Shown: positions 30,663 to 39,311 of the stretch, piece by piece
Position numbering within the stretch: position 1 is the first letter of the stretch
How the letters are laid out: each line of letters begins with the position of its first letter
IMG/VR virus record: IMGVR_UViG_3300043313_000168
Span: 1 to 64,000 of that record
Strand: one strand, 5' to 3'
DNA length: 64,000 nt
DNA from: a virus
Made by a program: the position numbers and the translations under genes
Notes under the pieces: model-generated
Told to the model about the DNA's origin: nothing
Database searches by the model: none
Seen by the model: the letters and a program-made list of their open reading frames with translations, nothing else

Positions 30663-30783
30663 AGTGTTACCTGTTCCGTTGGCTCGTCTACAGGTAGCTG
30701 ACCGGCGTTAACAAATTCGGCGCGTTAAGGGATCGTTTAGGGGTGCATGGTCAGGGTCCACAATCAAAAGCGTGGAACCTCAC
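30663..30783. promoter_or_regulatory. Divergent promoter gap between the holin-like gene and the portal
   Basis: This 121-bp gap must serve leftward and rightward transcription. It holds AT-rich words GTTAACAAATTC (about 30707) and GTTAAGG (30724-30730), the latter resembling CTTAA words ahead of other late genes. Confidence 0.5.
30754..30779 (+). promoter_or_regulatory. Leader hairpin at the portal start
   Basis: GGGTCCAC (30754-30761) pairs with GTGGAACC (30772-30779) in 7 of 8 positions over a 10-base loop. The GGAA binding-site bases are in the 3' arm and the ATG is 5 bases on. It has the same layout as the 38371 and 40462 hairpins. Confidence 0.6.
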
Positions 30784-33081
30784 ATGGCAGGTATCGGTCA
30801 AGACGGCGTACTGCAGGTCATCCCTCCTGCCGAACTAGAGCGCCAGCTAGCACAGCAGGCAACCGACAAAGCAGCAGCGCTGCAGCCGGCGGCGCCGTCG
30901 TATCCCGAGCTCGCGGGCTATGTGAAAACGCAGTTCGAGATTTTTCGTAATCACCGCAATACGAACGCTGGGTGGTCTGACCGCATGCTGGCGGCGCTGC
31001 GCACGTTCAACGGCCAGTACGACCCGACTAAGCTCACCGAGATCACGAAGTACGGCGGCTCGCAGGTCTACGCCCGCCTGATCGCTCAGAAGTGCCGCGC
31101 TGCCGCCTCGCTGCTCCGGGACATCTATCTCGGCCAGGACATCCCGTGGGCGCTCGAACCGCCGGAGAACCCGGAGGTCCCGCCCGAGATCAAGCAGGCG
31201 ATTGACCAGCTGATGCAGCAGGAAGCCGCGAAGGTGCAGCAGGCCCTCGGCCAGCCGCCGGACCCGGCCGATCTGCAGAACCGCCGCGAGGCGCTGTTGG
31301 AACAAGCCACCGAGGCCGCCAAGAAGAAGGCGGCCAAACAGTGCAAGATCGCCGGCGACAAAATTCAGGACATGCTCAAGCAGGGCGGCTTCTACCACGC
31401 GCTCGCGGAGTTCATCGTCGACCTGCCGATCTTCCCGTTCGCCTGCATCAAGGGCCCGGTCGTCAAGATCATGCCCAAGGTCACATGGCCCAAGGGCGGC
31501 GGCAAGCCGACCATCCAGCAGGTGCCAGTGCTGACCTGGAACCGGGTCTCCCCGTTTGACATCTGGTTTACGCCGGGCGTCGCCGACATCGCCAATGCCA
31601 ACGTCATCGAGAAGCTGCGCGTCACACGCGCTGAACTCAACGACCTGCTCGACTTGCCCGGCTACGACACCGCCGAGATCAGGGCGGTGCTGGACGAGTA
31701 TGGCCGCGGCGGCCTCTACGACAACTGGGACACCACGGACGCCGAGCGCAGTGTGCTTGAGAACCGCGAGAACCCCGCGTGGAACAGGTCAGCGATGATC
31801 TCCATGATGGAGTTCAACGGCAACGTCCAGGGGCGCATCCTTCAGGACTACGGCCTCGCGGTCGAGGACGAGCTCCGCGACTACCATGTCAACGTCTGGG
31901 TCATCGGCTCCCACGTCATCAAGGCGCACCTGTCGCCGAGCCCGCGCCAGCGTCACCCCTACTTCATCACCTCGTTCGAGAAGGTCCCCGGCACCCCGGT
32001 CGGCAACGGCCTAACGGACCTGCTGTCCGATCTGCAGGAGGCGGCCAATGCCACCCTGCGTTCGCTGATCAACAACCTGTCGATCGCCTCCGGACCGCAG
32101 GTGGTGGTCAACGACGACATGCTGTCGCCGGAAGAGAACGGCGAGGATATGTACCCGTGGAAGCGCTGGCACGTCCGCAACGATCCTGTGGGCAACAACT
32201 CGCGCCAGCCGATCAGCTTCTTCATGCCGGCCAACAACTCCCAGGCGCTGATCCAGTGCTTCCAGGAGTTCGTCTCGATCTCGGACGATGTGTCCGCGAT
32301 CCCGAAATATGTGGGCGGTCAGGCGGGCGGCGGCGCCGGGCGCACCGCGTCGGGCCTCGCCATGCTCATGGGCAACGCCTCGAAGATTTTGCAGACCGTG
32401 TCCGCCAACATTGACCGCGACGTCATGGAAGAGGGGCTGTTGCAGCTGCTCGACCTGCTCCTGCTCACCGACACCACCGGCATGCTGACCGGCGAAGAGA
32501 AGGTGACGGTCACCGGCGTGTCGGTCGCGATCCAGCGCGAGACCCTGCGCCAGCGCCAGATCGAGTACCTGACGGCGACGAACAACCCGACCGACATGAA
32601 GATCATGGGCATCAAGGGCCGCGCGACGGTGTTGCGCTCCGTATCCCAGACCATCGGCATGGACGGCGAGATGATCGTGCCGAACGAGACCATCCTCGAC
32701 AAGATGGAGAAGGAACAGCAGAAGCAGCAGGCCAGCGGCGGCATCGACCAGATGATTACCGCGGCGGTAAATAAGGGCGTCGAAGCAGGCGTGAAGCGCA
32801 TCTCGACCGAGCTCACCTCGGGCGTGCTGGCCTCGCGCGCCCAGATGCCGGAAGGTCCGGCGACGCACATCGGGACGCCCGGCCAGTTCGAGCAGCCACA
32901 GTCACAAATGAGTGATCCGGGTATGGACGCCTCGCATGGCGGCCCGCCCAACGCGGCTGATGCCGCGCATGCGCAAGGTACGAAGCCACAAGCGCTGTCG
33001 CAGTCGATGGGGCCGCAGACACATCTGCAGGGCACCGGTCAGCCGCGCCCCGGCGGTAAAGTATCGGGAGGCGTCGGCTAA
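30784..33081 (+). CDS. Portal protein
   Basis: 765 residues, the length of podovirus portal proteins. Features: a helical N-terminus; an Ala/Lys/Gln-rich insert (EATEAAKKKAAKQCKIAGDK); the core PVLTWNRVSPFDIWFTPGVA; GTPVGNGLTDLLSDLQEAAN, typical of the portal stem and wing; SDDVSAIPKYVGGQAGGGAG, then ASGLAMLMGNASKIL; and a disordered Gln/Pro/Gly tail. It forms the dodecameric DNA gate at the capsid vertex. Dispersed palindrome 13 lies in the tail (M-I-T-A-A-V-N). Confidence 0.93.
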   Translation: MAGIGQDGVLQVIPPAELERQLAQQATDKAAALQPAAPSYPELAGYVKTQFEIFRNHRNTNAGWSDRMLAALRTFNGQYDPTKLTEITKYGGSQVYARLIAQKCRAAASLLRDIYLGQDIPWALEPPENPEVPPEIKQAIDQLMQQEAAKVQQALGQPPDPADLQNRREALLEQATEAAKKKAAKQCKIAGDKIQDMLKQGGFYHALAEFIVDLPIFPFACIKGPVVKIMPKVTWPKGGGKPTIQQVPVLTWNRVSPFDIWFTPGVADIANANVIEKLRVTRAELNDLLDLPGYDTAEIRAVLDEYGRGGLYDNWDTTDAERSVLENRENPAWNRSAMISMMEFNGNVQGRILQDYGLAVEDELRDYHVNVWVIGSHVIKAHLSPSPRQRHPYFITSFEKVPGTPVGNGLTDLLSDLQEAANATLRSLINNLSIASGPQVVVNDDMLSPEENGEDMYPWKRWHVRNDPVGNNSRQPISFFMPANNSQALIQCFQEFVSISDDVSAIPKYVGGQAGGGAGRTASGLAMLMGNASKILQTVSANIDRDVMEEGLLQLLDLLLLTDTTGMLTGEEKVTVTGVSVAIQRETLRQRQIEYLTATNNPTDMKIMGIKGRATVLRSVSQTIGMDGEMIVPNETILDKMEKEQQKQQASGGIDQMITAAVNKGVEAGVKRISTELTSGVLASRAQMPEGPATHIGTPGQFEQPQSQMSDPGMDASHGGPPNAADAAHAQGTKPQALSQSMGPQTHLQGTGQPRPGGKVSGGVG
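32756..32770. repeat. Dispersed palindrome 13, TTACCG-CGG-CGGTAA
   Basis: Exact copy in the C-terminal part of the portal gene, read as I-T-A-A-V-N. Confidence 0.95.
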
Positions 33082-33332
33082 TGGCTCTCCGCACAGTCGT
33101 AGTCGTAGCAGTGCCAACGGGCCCCACGGGCACGTATGAGCGCGTCAACATTTATGCCGGCTTCACCGGACCGACTGGACCGACCGGCGCCAGCGCATTC
33201 GAGACCTGCCTCCAAGCCACCGGCAACACCGGCGTGCACGGTCAGTTTCAGCGGGTCTATCCGTCCGGGGGTCCGACCGCCGGAGTTCGCAACATAATCA
33301 TCAGTGGGTACGTCGGAGCGACGGGCACTTAA
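33081..33332 (+). CDS. Short collagen-like protein
   Basis: 83 residues. A Val-rich start (MALRTVVVVAVPTGPTGTYE) leads to a short [12 protein letters not shown] run and further broken Gly-x-Thr units, ending GYVGATGT. Its ATG overlaps the portal stop. It is a minimal relative of the longer collagen-like proteins that follow. Confidence 0.7.
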   Translation: MALRTVVVVAVPTGPTGTYERVNIYAGFTGPTGPTGASAFETCLQATGNTGVHGQFQRVYPSGGPTAGVRNIIISGYVGATGT

Positions 33333-33392
33333 CGGAAACGCAACACTCGGGGAATATCCCCGACATGAAGGCACATCGCCAAGGGGTCAGCT

Positions 33393-33908
33393 ATGCCAAT
33401 CCTTTCATCCCGCAGCTACGATCGCAACACGATCGGCAACATCCTCAAGCAGGTTGTCGACGTCATCAACACTGGCAGCGTGGGTGGGCCGACTGGCTAC
33501 ACCGGTGCCACGGGCTTCACTGGTCCGCAGGGCGCCAGCACCGGCGCGACGGGTAACACCGGCGCAACCGGGCCGACTGGTCCCACAGGTTCAATTTTTG
33601 GTTCGCAGGGTGCTCCTGGTCCGCAGGGTGCGCAGGGCTTGACCGGACCGACTGGTCCGACTGGTCCGGGTGCAACCGGTCCGCAAGGTCCGTTCGGCGC
33701 CACCGGCCCGAGCCCGGGAGCCACCGGCCCGACCGGAGCCACCGGCACGGGCATCACTGGTCCGACGGGTCCCGGCTTCACCGGTCCGACGGGTGCAACC
33801 GGTCCGACGGGCACCACGGCGCTCATCATCATCCCGCCCGCGGCCGATCCGCATGTGGTCGGGCAGGTCTGGAATAACGCCGGCGTGCTCACCGTCTCCG
33901 CTGGTTAA
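33393..33908 (+). CDS. Collagen-like protein A
   Basis: 171 residues. The N-terminal helix [20 protein letters not shown] may trimerise or attach to the capsid. A Gly-Pro-Thr-rich collagen stretch follows at residues 30-140 (repeats of GPTGPTG, with one short break at SIFGSQG). The end [20 protein letters not shown] matches the end of protein B. GPT triplets favour triple helices and in Bacillus BclA carry O-linked sugars. A capsid or neck fibre is likely. Confidence 0.82.
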   Translation: MPILSSRSYDRNTIGNILKQVVDVINTGSVGGPTGYTGATGFTGPQGASTGATGNTGATGPTGPTGSIFGSQGAPGPQGAQGLTGPTGPTGPGATGPQGPFGATGPSPGATGPTGATGTGITGPTGPGFTGPTGATGPTGTTALIIIPPAADPHVVGQVWNNAGVLTVSAG

Positions 33909-33919
33909 GGGAGGCATAC

Positions 33920-34516
33920 ATGCCCGCAGCCTGGAACAGTTACCAGCTTCTTCGCCCACGTTTGCCGGGCACCTATGACGACGAGCTTATTCCGATCGTT
34001 CTCAAGCTCGTCGTCGACCTCATCGAGACCCACGACATCCTTGGACCCACCGGCCCGCGCGGCCTCACGGGACCCACGGGTGCGTCTGTGGGTGCGGGTG
34101 GACCGAACACCGGCCCGACTGGCTCTGGCCAGCGCACGGGTCCGACCGGTCCTTCGTACTGGGGCACGGGACCGACGGGCGGCACAGGTTACACCGGCTT
34201 GCCGGGCTTCACCGGCAACACCGGAACGACCGGCGCCACCGGCGCCACCGGCGGCACGGGACCGACAGGCGGCTCGACCGGCCCTCAGGGCAGGACGGGA
34301 CCGAACTCGGCTACCGGCGCAACCGGACCGACGGGACGCCTCTTCCGATCCGGCGGCCAGATCGGCACCGGACCCACCGGCCCCTACGGCCGCGTGGTCA
34401 CCGTGAAGTGGATACCGCCGTCAACCGACCCGTATATCGCGGGCGCGGTGTGGAACCCCGGTGGTCAGACTGGTGTCGGCAAGCTCCGTATCTCCTCAGG
34501 AGGAAGCGTCCAGTAA
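33920..34516 (+). CDS. Collagen-like protein B
   Basis: 198 residues with the same plan as protein A: an N-terminal helix ([20 protein letters not shown]), a Gly-Pro-Thr stretch with several interruptions at residues 40-155, and an end [20 protein letters not shown]. The PP-x2-DP-x3-G-x-VWN word shared with protein A marks a homologous tail. The pair arose by duplication. Confidence 0.82.
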   Translation: MPAAWNSYQLLRPRLPGTYDDELIPIVLKLVVDLIETHDILGPTGPRGLTGPTGASVGAGGPNTGPTGSGQRTGPTGPSYWGTGPTGGTGYTGLPGFTGNTGTTGATGATGGTGPTGGSTGPQGRTGPNSATGATGPTGRLFRSGGQIGTGPTGPYGRVVTVKWIPPSTDPYIAGAVWNPGGQTGVGKLRISSGGSVQ

Positions 34517-34549
34517 TCGCGACCTGTCCCCAACCAGGAAAGCATCCCC

Positions 34550-36526
34550 ATGCTCTGTCTGAATATGATCGTGAAGAACGAGAGCGCGCGCATACTGCGA
34601 GCTCTCGACGCCGCCAAGCCATTCATCTCCACCTACGCCATCCTCGATACGGGCTCGACCGATAACACGGTCGAGCTCATTCGTGCGTGGGGCGTGGCCA
34701 ACGACATCAAGGGCACCGTCGGGGCCGGCGAGTTCAAGGACTTCTCCCAGGCCCGCAATGACGCGATCGACCTCGCGAAGCGCTGGTGCTGTGAGCACCA
34801 CTTCACGCACCTGCTCCTGCAGGATGCCGACATGCAGATCGTCGGCGATCCGAAGGCGTTCAACGGCTTGCAGGGTGAATGTTATGAGATGCTGCAGACC
34901 GGCGGCTCGGTGACCTATAGCAACGCCCGCGTGCTCGCGATCTGGTCGCTCGCCCGGTACGTCGGCAGCACGCACGAGTATCTTGACGTCGCACCCACCG
35001 CGATGATCGAAGGCGCCCGGTTCGACGACCATGCCGACGGCGCCAATCGGGTCAACAAGTTCGAGCGTGACGTCGAACTGTTACTGGGTGACGTTGCAAA
35101 GGACCCGAACAACCCGCGCGCCTACTTCTACCTCGGCAACAGCTATCGCGACGCCGGCCAGCCGGCGAAAGCGGAAGAGGCCTACCGCAAGCGTATGGCG
35201 CTCGGCGGCTGGGATGAAGAGCTCTACGCCACCCAGTGCAGCATCGCCACCTGCCGCAAGGACCAGGGCGACGACGCCGGTTTCGTTGTTGAGATGTTGA
35301 AGGCCCACGAGCTCCGCCCGCAGCGCGCGGAGCCACTCTACGATCTCGCTCATCACTTTCGCGAGAGGGGACAGAACCACAGTGCGATCGTGTTCGCTGA
35401 ACGCGGTCTCGCGATACCACGACCAGACGACCGCCTCTTTGTGAACGACTATGTCTACAGCCACGGGCTGCGCGAGGAGATGTCGATAGCCGGCTACTAT
35501 AGTGAGAGCACGCGAGAGAAAGCCTTCAAGCTCACCAATGCTTTAGCGCTCGACCGCAAGTACGATGGTCCACGTAATCTCGCGCGCGCCAACATGGTCT
35601 ACTATCTGCAGCCCCTTGATCGCTTCGCCCCGTCGGTTGTCCACAGCCGAATTGCAATCGAAGACCGTATCAATACGGGATACGTTGCAATGAACCCGTC
35701 AGTGTGCGAGACACCGTCTGGTTCTCTTGAGTGCCTAGTGCGGACGGTCAACTACAAGATCAACGAGCACGGTCAGTACATGATCGGCCCGTTGGGATGT
35801 CAGGACGCTCCCATCATCACCGAAAACCATCTTGTGCGGCTGTCGCCGCTGCTTCGCATTGACGAAGCCATCCCTGTCAAGTGGGATCGCCCGCCGGCGC
35901 AATTCCCGCTGGTGATCGGCCTCGAAGACATGCGCCTGTTCTGGAAGAAGGGCGAGCGCCGCTTTGTGGCATGTGTGCGCGAGCAGAGCGTGCGCGGCGC
36001 TCCTGAACAGTGGGAAGGTGTCCTCAATCGACGCATGCTCGACGGTGTCGTCGCTATCGTGGAGAACGCTGTTCGGATCAGCGATCCCGACGCGCACTGC
36101 GAGAAGAACTGGGCGCCGATCCGGATCGGCCCCGATTACAAATACGTCTATCGCCTCGACGTCATGCGCACGCTCAACGGTAACCTCGTGAAGACTGAGC
36201 GCGACTTCGAGTGCGGCACCATCAGCGGCAGCAGTCAGTGGATCGAGTTTCAAGGCGGCTATCTCGCGGTGGTCCATGAAGCTGTCGGCCACCCGGTCAC
36301 CGGCAAGCGCATCTACCAGCACCGCTTTGCATGGACGACGGCGGGCTTCGGCGACATGAAGCTGACCCTGCCGTTCACGTTCCAGGATACGCAGATCGAG
36401 TTCTGCGCTGGCCTCGCGCGGCACGGCTACTCCAAACTGATTATGTCCTACGGCGTACGCGACGAGGAGGCGTGGCTCGCCACGATCTCCCACGCTGACG
36501 TCGCCGCAATGCTGAGGCTTAAGTGA
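34550..36526 (+). CDS. Multidomain glycosyltransferase: GT2, TPR and beta-propeller-like domain
   Basis: 658 residues. The N-terminus is a family 2 glycosyltransferase: MIVKNES at 6-12, AILDTGSTDNT ending at residue 40, and a LLLQDADMQ metal site near 90-97. Residues 175-270 are TPR-like helices (NPRAYFYLGNSYRDAGQPAK). The last 300 residues are strand-rich, with GLEDMRLFW, VVHEAVGHPVTG and LIMSYGVRDEEAWLATIS, resembling a five-bladed propeller of the GH130 type. It may build and regulate glycans on the adjacent collagen-like proteins or the capsid. Confidence 0.85.
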   Translation: MLCLNMIVKNESARILRALDAAKPFISTYAILDTGSTDNTVELIRAWGVANDIKGTVGAGEFKDFSQARNDAIDLAKRWCCEHHFTHLLLQDADMQIVGDPKAFNGLQGECYEMLQTGGSVTYSNARVLAIWSLARYVGSTHEYLDVAPTAMIEGARFDDHADGANRVNKFERDVELLLGDVAKDPNNPRAYFYLGNSYRDAGQPAKAEEAYRKRMALGGWDEELYATQCSIATCRKDQGDDAGFVVEMLKAHELRPQRAEPLYDLAHHFRERGQNHSAIVFAERGLAIPRPDDRLFVNDYVYSHGLREEMSIAGYYSESTREKAFKLTNALALDRKYDGPRNLARANMVYYLQPLDRFAPSVVHSRIAIEDRINTGYVAMNPSVCETPSGSLECLVRTVNYKINEHGQYMIGPLGCQDAPIITENHLVRLSPLLRIDEAIPVKWDRPPAQFPLVIGLEDMRLFWKKGERRFVACVREQSVRGAPEQWEGVLNRRMLDGVVAIVENAVRISDPDAHCEKNWAPIRIGPDYKYVYRLDVMRTLNGNLVKTERDFECGTISGSSQWIEFQGGYLAVVHEAVGHPVTGKRIYQHRFAWTTAGFGDMKLTLPFTFQDTQIEFCAGLARHGYSKLIMSYGVRDEEAWLATISHADVAAMLRLK

Positions 36527-37212
36527 TGAAGGTCAAGCTCGTCACCGGCTACGTGCCGATCCCAAACCATCCGCGATCCGCGGCTGTGTATGGTGCGCTG
36601 GGAGAGAAGCTCGGCGGCGTCCCCGTTCCGAAGAAGGCCTACTACGATCAGCTGCAGAACCTCTGGCTCTACAAGCGCGTGAAGGCGATGGACTTCATCC
36701 CCGCGATCTCCGAGGGCGACAATCCGGCGAAGAACACGCTGGCCTATCACGCTGTCAACCACGAGAAGACAACGTGGCTTGCGCAGGCGGCGGCCGACGA
36801 TCCCGTGCCGGATGTCTTCGTCTGGGTCGACTACGGCATTTTCAATCTGCCGGGCGTCAATAACAAAGCGATCTTCGAGTTCATGTCGAGCCTCGACGAT
36901 AGGGCGATCTACGCGCCCGGCTGTTGGGACCCGGCCCCCGTCGAAGCCAGCTATCCGTGCTGGCGCTTCTGCGGCTCTGTCCTTGCTGTCCCCCGCCGGT
37001 TCATCACTGAGCTCGATCACGCTGTGCGTGAGGAGGCCCGCCGCCACATCAGCGCGACGAAGAACGTCGAGTGGGAAGTCAACACGTGGGCGCGCGTCGA
37101 AGCCCGCCGTAAATGGAAGATGCCGTGGTGCTGGTACAAGGCGGATCACAACGTCTCCATGTTCACCAACGTCCCCACGTTAGGAAACGCAAATGCTGTT
37201 CTCGCAGTTTAA
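36523..37212 (+). CDS. HtrL/YibB-like putative glycosyltransferase
   Basis: 229 residues, ATG overlapping the previous stop. KVKLVTGYVPIPNHPRSAAV, YDQLQNLWLYKRVKAMDFI, DVFVWVDYGIFNLPGVNNKA and a C-terminal NVEWEVNTWARVEARRKWKM follow the order of HtrL/YibB and WlaTC-type proteins, thought to be glycosyltransferases. The VWVDYGI strand would carry the nucleotide-sugar Asp. It is placed within a sugar-transfer cassette. Confidence 0.65.
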   Translation: MMKVKLVTGYVPIPNHPRSAAVYGALGEKLGGVPVPKKAYYDQLQNLWLYKRVKAMDFIPAISEGDNPAKNTLAYHAVNHEKTTWLAQAAADDPVPDVFVWVDYGIFNLPGVNNKAIFEFMSSLDDRAIYAPGCWDPAPVEASYPCWRFCGSVLAVPRRFITELDHAVREEARRHISATKNVEWEVNTWARVEARRKWKMPWCWYKADHNVSMFTNVPTLGNANAVLAV

Positions 37213-37744
37213 GGCCAACCGCCTCGCGGAGTTGCACAACGAACAGTGGGGTAGCGAACGCCTGCCCGACTTGATTGAAGTGTTCTCTGTCGCCCGCCCC
37301 AGGAGAGTGTTGGAGATCGGTTGCTACCGCGGTGTCTCGACGGAGTTCTGGGCGCTGACTTGTGCGCGCGTGGTTGCCATTGATCCGTGGGACAGCTTTC
37401 TTAGCGGCCACAACATGGACGCCGTCTGGCGCGAGTTTCAAGCGCGGCTGGTACACTACCCGCACGTTGAGGTTATCCCGGGCCTCGCCCTCTCTGCCGA
37501 GATACCCGCGCCGGCGACATTCGATCTCGTCTATCTCGACGGCGATCACTCCTGCGATGCTGTGAAGCGAGAGATTGAGCGCTTCCTCCCGATGGTGGTG
37601 CCCGGCGGATATATCGGCGGCCACGACTACACCGAGACCCCCACGCCAGGCGACGGCGTCAAGGCGGCGGTCGATCAGAGTTTTGGAAAACCGGCGGTCC
37701 GCACATTCAGTAATGGGTCGTGGCTGGTTCAAAAAGGAGAGTGA
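37193..37744 (+). CDS. Class I SAM-dependent methyltransferase A
   Basis: 183 residues. Motif I is RRVLEIGCYRGVST (from residue 38) and an acidic strand end follows (VVAIDPWDSF). LVYLDGDHSCDAVKREIERF and VPGGYIGGHDYTE match the small-molecule/sugar O-methyltransferase group. It overlaps the previous gene by 20 bases. It probably caps glycans or modifies a small molecule. Confidence 0.87.
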   Translation: MLFSQFKANRLAELHNEQWGSERLPDLIEVFSVARPRRVLEIGCYRGVSTEFWALTCARVVAIDPWDSFLSGHNMDAVWREFQARLVHYPHVEVIPGLALSAEIPAPATFDLVYLDGDHSCDAVKREIERFLPMVVPGGYIGGHDYTETPTPGDGVKAAVDQSFGKPAVRTFSNGSWLVQKGE

Positions 37745-37746
37745 CG

Positions 37747-38343
37747 ATGACAGCATTGTGTGATCTGGCGAAGAAGTACGGCACCGACAAGGGTGCGCAG
37801 GAGAACGGCGGCTGGGGCTACACGCCGGCCTACCAGCAAGTCCTCGACAACATGGGGCCCGATCAGGTTCGCAACGTGTTGGAGATTGGCATCTGCGGCT
37901 ATCGCGACATTCCGAACAACGTCGTCGGCGCGTCGCTATTCATGTGGAAGGACTACTTCCCGAAAGCCACCATCCACGGCATCGACAACGACGGTCGCTT
38001 CATCTTCAACGATCAGGCCCGCATCAAGACTGCGCTGTGCGATGCCTACAACCCGATCGAGCTCGGCCGCGCGTTGAAGGACTGGGGAACGCCCCGGTTC
38101 GAGTTCATCTGCGACGACGCGATCCACGAGCCCATGGAGCAAGTGCATCTCGCACTGACGTTGTGGCCCTTCCTCGTGCCGGGTGGTGTCTATGCGATCG
38201 AGGACGTGTGCCCGGTGAAGATGGCCGGCGGCGACATGAACCACATGATCCAGCCGCTGCTGATGGCGTGCCCAGACATGGTGCAGGTGCGCGAGATCAC
38301 CACGCACAAAGCCGAGCGGCTCCTGCTGCTCTTCAAGGCTTAG
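37747..38343 (+). CDS. Class I SAM-dependent methyltransferase B (macrocin O-methyltransferase-like)
   Basis: AAAAAGGAGAGTGACG precedes ATG at 37747. LCDLAKKYGTDKG, VRNVLEIGICGY (44-52), LFMWKDYFPKATIHGIDNDG and PFLVPGGVYAIEDV follow the pattern of sugar O-methyltransferases of the MycE/macrocin type. It is the last gene of the cassette before the capsid genes. Confidence 0.85.
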   Translation: MTALCDLAKKYGTDKGAQENGGWGYTPAYQQVLDNMGPDQVRNVLEIGICGYRDIPNNVVGASLFMWKDYFPKATIHGIDNDGRFIFNDQARIKTALCDAYNPIELGRALKDWGTPRFEFICDDAIHEPMEQVHLALTLWPFLVPGGVYAIEDVCPVKMAGGDMNHMIQPLLMACPDMVQVREITTHKAERLLLLFKA

Positions 38344-38350
38344 CACTTTC

Positions 38351-38370
38351 TTAATGCGCCCGTAGCTACG
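38351..38370 (+). promoter_or_regulatory. Candidate late promoter (CTTAATG word)
   Basis: TTAATG begins 49 bases ahead of the 38400 start, directly upstream of the leader hairpin. Similar words occur ahead of the 46375, 48042 and 54529 genes. This is weak: no shared -10 word is clear. Confidence 0.35.
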
Positions 38371-38398
38371 GTCTCCTGGATCATAACTCCCAGGAGAC
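38371..38398 (+). promoter_or_regulatory. Leader hairpin enclosing the ribosome binding site of the 38400 gene
   Basis: GTCTCCTGG (38371-38379) pairs perfectly with CCAGGAGAC (38390-38398) over 10 bases. AGGAG lies in the 3' arm and the ATG is two bases on, so folding would hide the ribosome site. Confidence 0.75.
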
Positions 38399-38399
38399 T

Positions 38400-38627
38400 A
38401 TGGCTATGGCCAATTTCACCAAGAAGTCCGAGCACAACGTCGAGTTCGCCAAGGGCGGCAAGACCCATATGTTCGGTGAGCAGGCCGCGGACCCGCAGAA
38501 GCCGGCCACGACCAGCCCGACCGAGAGCCCGGCTCCCGGCGCCAAGTTCGCCTCGGGCGGCTCTCACAAGATGTTTGGGTACGCAGGCTCTCAGCCGGCC
38601 GAGGCCGGTAAGACCAGCGCACGCTGA
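38400..38627 (+). CDS. Unknown 75-aa virion-region protein
   Basis: MAMANFTKKSEHNVEFAKGG, then THMFGEQAADPQ, a Pro/Thr linker and FASGGSHKMFGYAGSQPAEA: the phrase F-A-x-GG-x3-MFG occurs twice, so the protein is an internal duplication. Such small polar proteins sit beside capsid genes in several podophages. Role unknown. Confidence 0.68.
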   Translation: MAMANFTKKSEHNVEFAKGGKTHMFGEQAADPQKPATTSPTESPAPGAKFASGGSHKMFGYAGSQPAEAGKTSAR

Positions 38628-38827
38628 TGTTTCGCAAAACCGGAAATTCGCAAGGGCCGGGGGCACCATCAAAGGTGCCCTCGACTGGTGCTGTGTCCTC
38701 GCTAGGACCCAAGCCCGCGAAGCTCCGGCCGCCGAAGCAGCCCCGCGCACCCAACACCCGAGACTACGGGAAGAAGCCGCCGGCTCCCGTGCCGCAGCCC
38801 AGCCCGTTCGGCCCGGAGGGGTTCTGA
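38627..38827 (+). CDS. Unknown 66-aa Pro-rich basic protein
   Basis: Pro, Lys and Ser make up most of it (SVSS-like linkers, KPAKLRPPKQPRAPNTRDYG). It overlaps its neighbours by single bases (TGATG type). Probably disordered; perhaps a minor head protein. Confidence 0.6.
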   Translation: MFRKTGNSQGPGAPSKVPSTGAVSSLGPKPAKLRPPKQPRAPNTRDYGKKPPAPVPQPSPFGPEGF

Positions 38828-39054
38828 TGTTCAAGAAGGACATGACCCCCCTACGCCCCCATTCACGAGACGGTGATAAACACGTGTCCGTGAACAAGGC
38901 ATCACGCGCTCGTGATCTACCGAGCGCGGCCACCGGAGGCGGTCCAGCCTCCTTCCAGTCATACGCGAAAGCCACCCCCATGGCCCAGCCCTCGGCGTCA
39001 CCCGCCGGTCAAGGTCTTGGTTCCGGGGCTTTCCCCGGGAACCCCATCGGATGA
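38827..39054 (+). CDS. Unknown 75-aa polar protein
   Basis: MFKKDMTPLRPHSRDGDKHV is followed by an Ala/Ser/Gly-rich disordered tail ending SGAFPGNPIG. The stop overlaps the next ATG. No family recognised. Confidence 0.6.
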   Translation: MFKKDMTPLRPHSRDGDKHVSVNKASRARDLPSAATGGGPASFQSYAKATPMAQPSASPAGQGLGSGAFPGNPIG

Positions 39055-39284
39055 CCACAGTCGACCTCATGAAAGACCGGCTCCGGCGCCTGCGCTCCGC
39101 AGAGCCCGAAGCCTATGCCGAGTTCCTGCAGGCGTTCGACCTCTACACGATCGAGATCATGCAGGCGATGGCCCAGGCGCCCCAGGACGCCGTCCTCAAC
39201 ACGCAAGGCCGGGCACAGCAGTGTCAGGCGCTCATGCGCACCTTCACCGAACTCACCCCCCGAGCAACCCCCCCGGCCCCTTGA
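39051..39284 (+). CDS. Unknown 77-aa helical protein
   Basis: MTTVDLMKDRLRRLRSAEPE and AYAEFLQAFDLYTIEIMQAM form two helices, with a Thr/Pro tail. It sits just ahead of the scaffold. No family recognised. Confidence 0.65.
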   Translation: MTTVDLMKDRLRRLRSAEPEAYAEFLQAFDLYTIEIMQAMAQAPQDAVLNTQGRAQQCQALMRTFTELTPRATPPAP

Positions 39285-39311
39285 TAGGCGCCAAAAGGAA
39301 AGACCAAACCA

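Noticed and set aside
31125-33035. Long minus-strand frames opposite the portal gene
   Set aside because: High GC makes antisense frames open; they lack ribosome sites and read as Arg/Leu/Ala-rich shadow.
33393-34516. Minus-strand Pro/Val-rich frames opposite the collagen genes
   Set aside because: They are complements of the GGTCCGACN repeats and appear wherever collagen repeats do; no separate start sites or fold.
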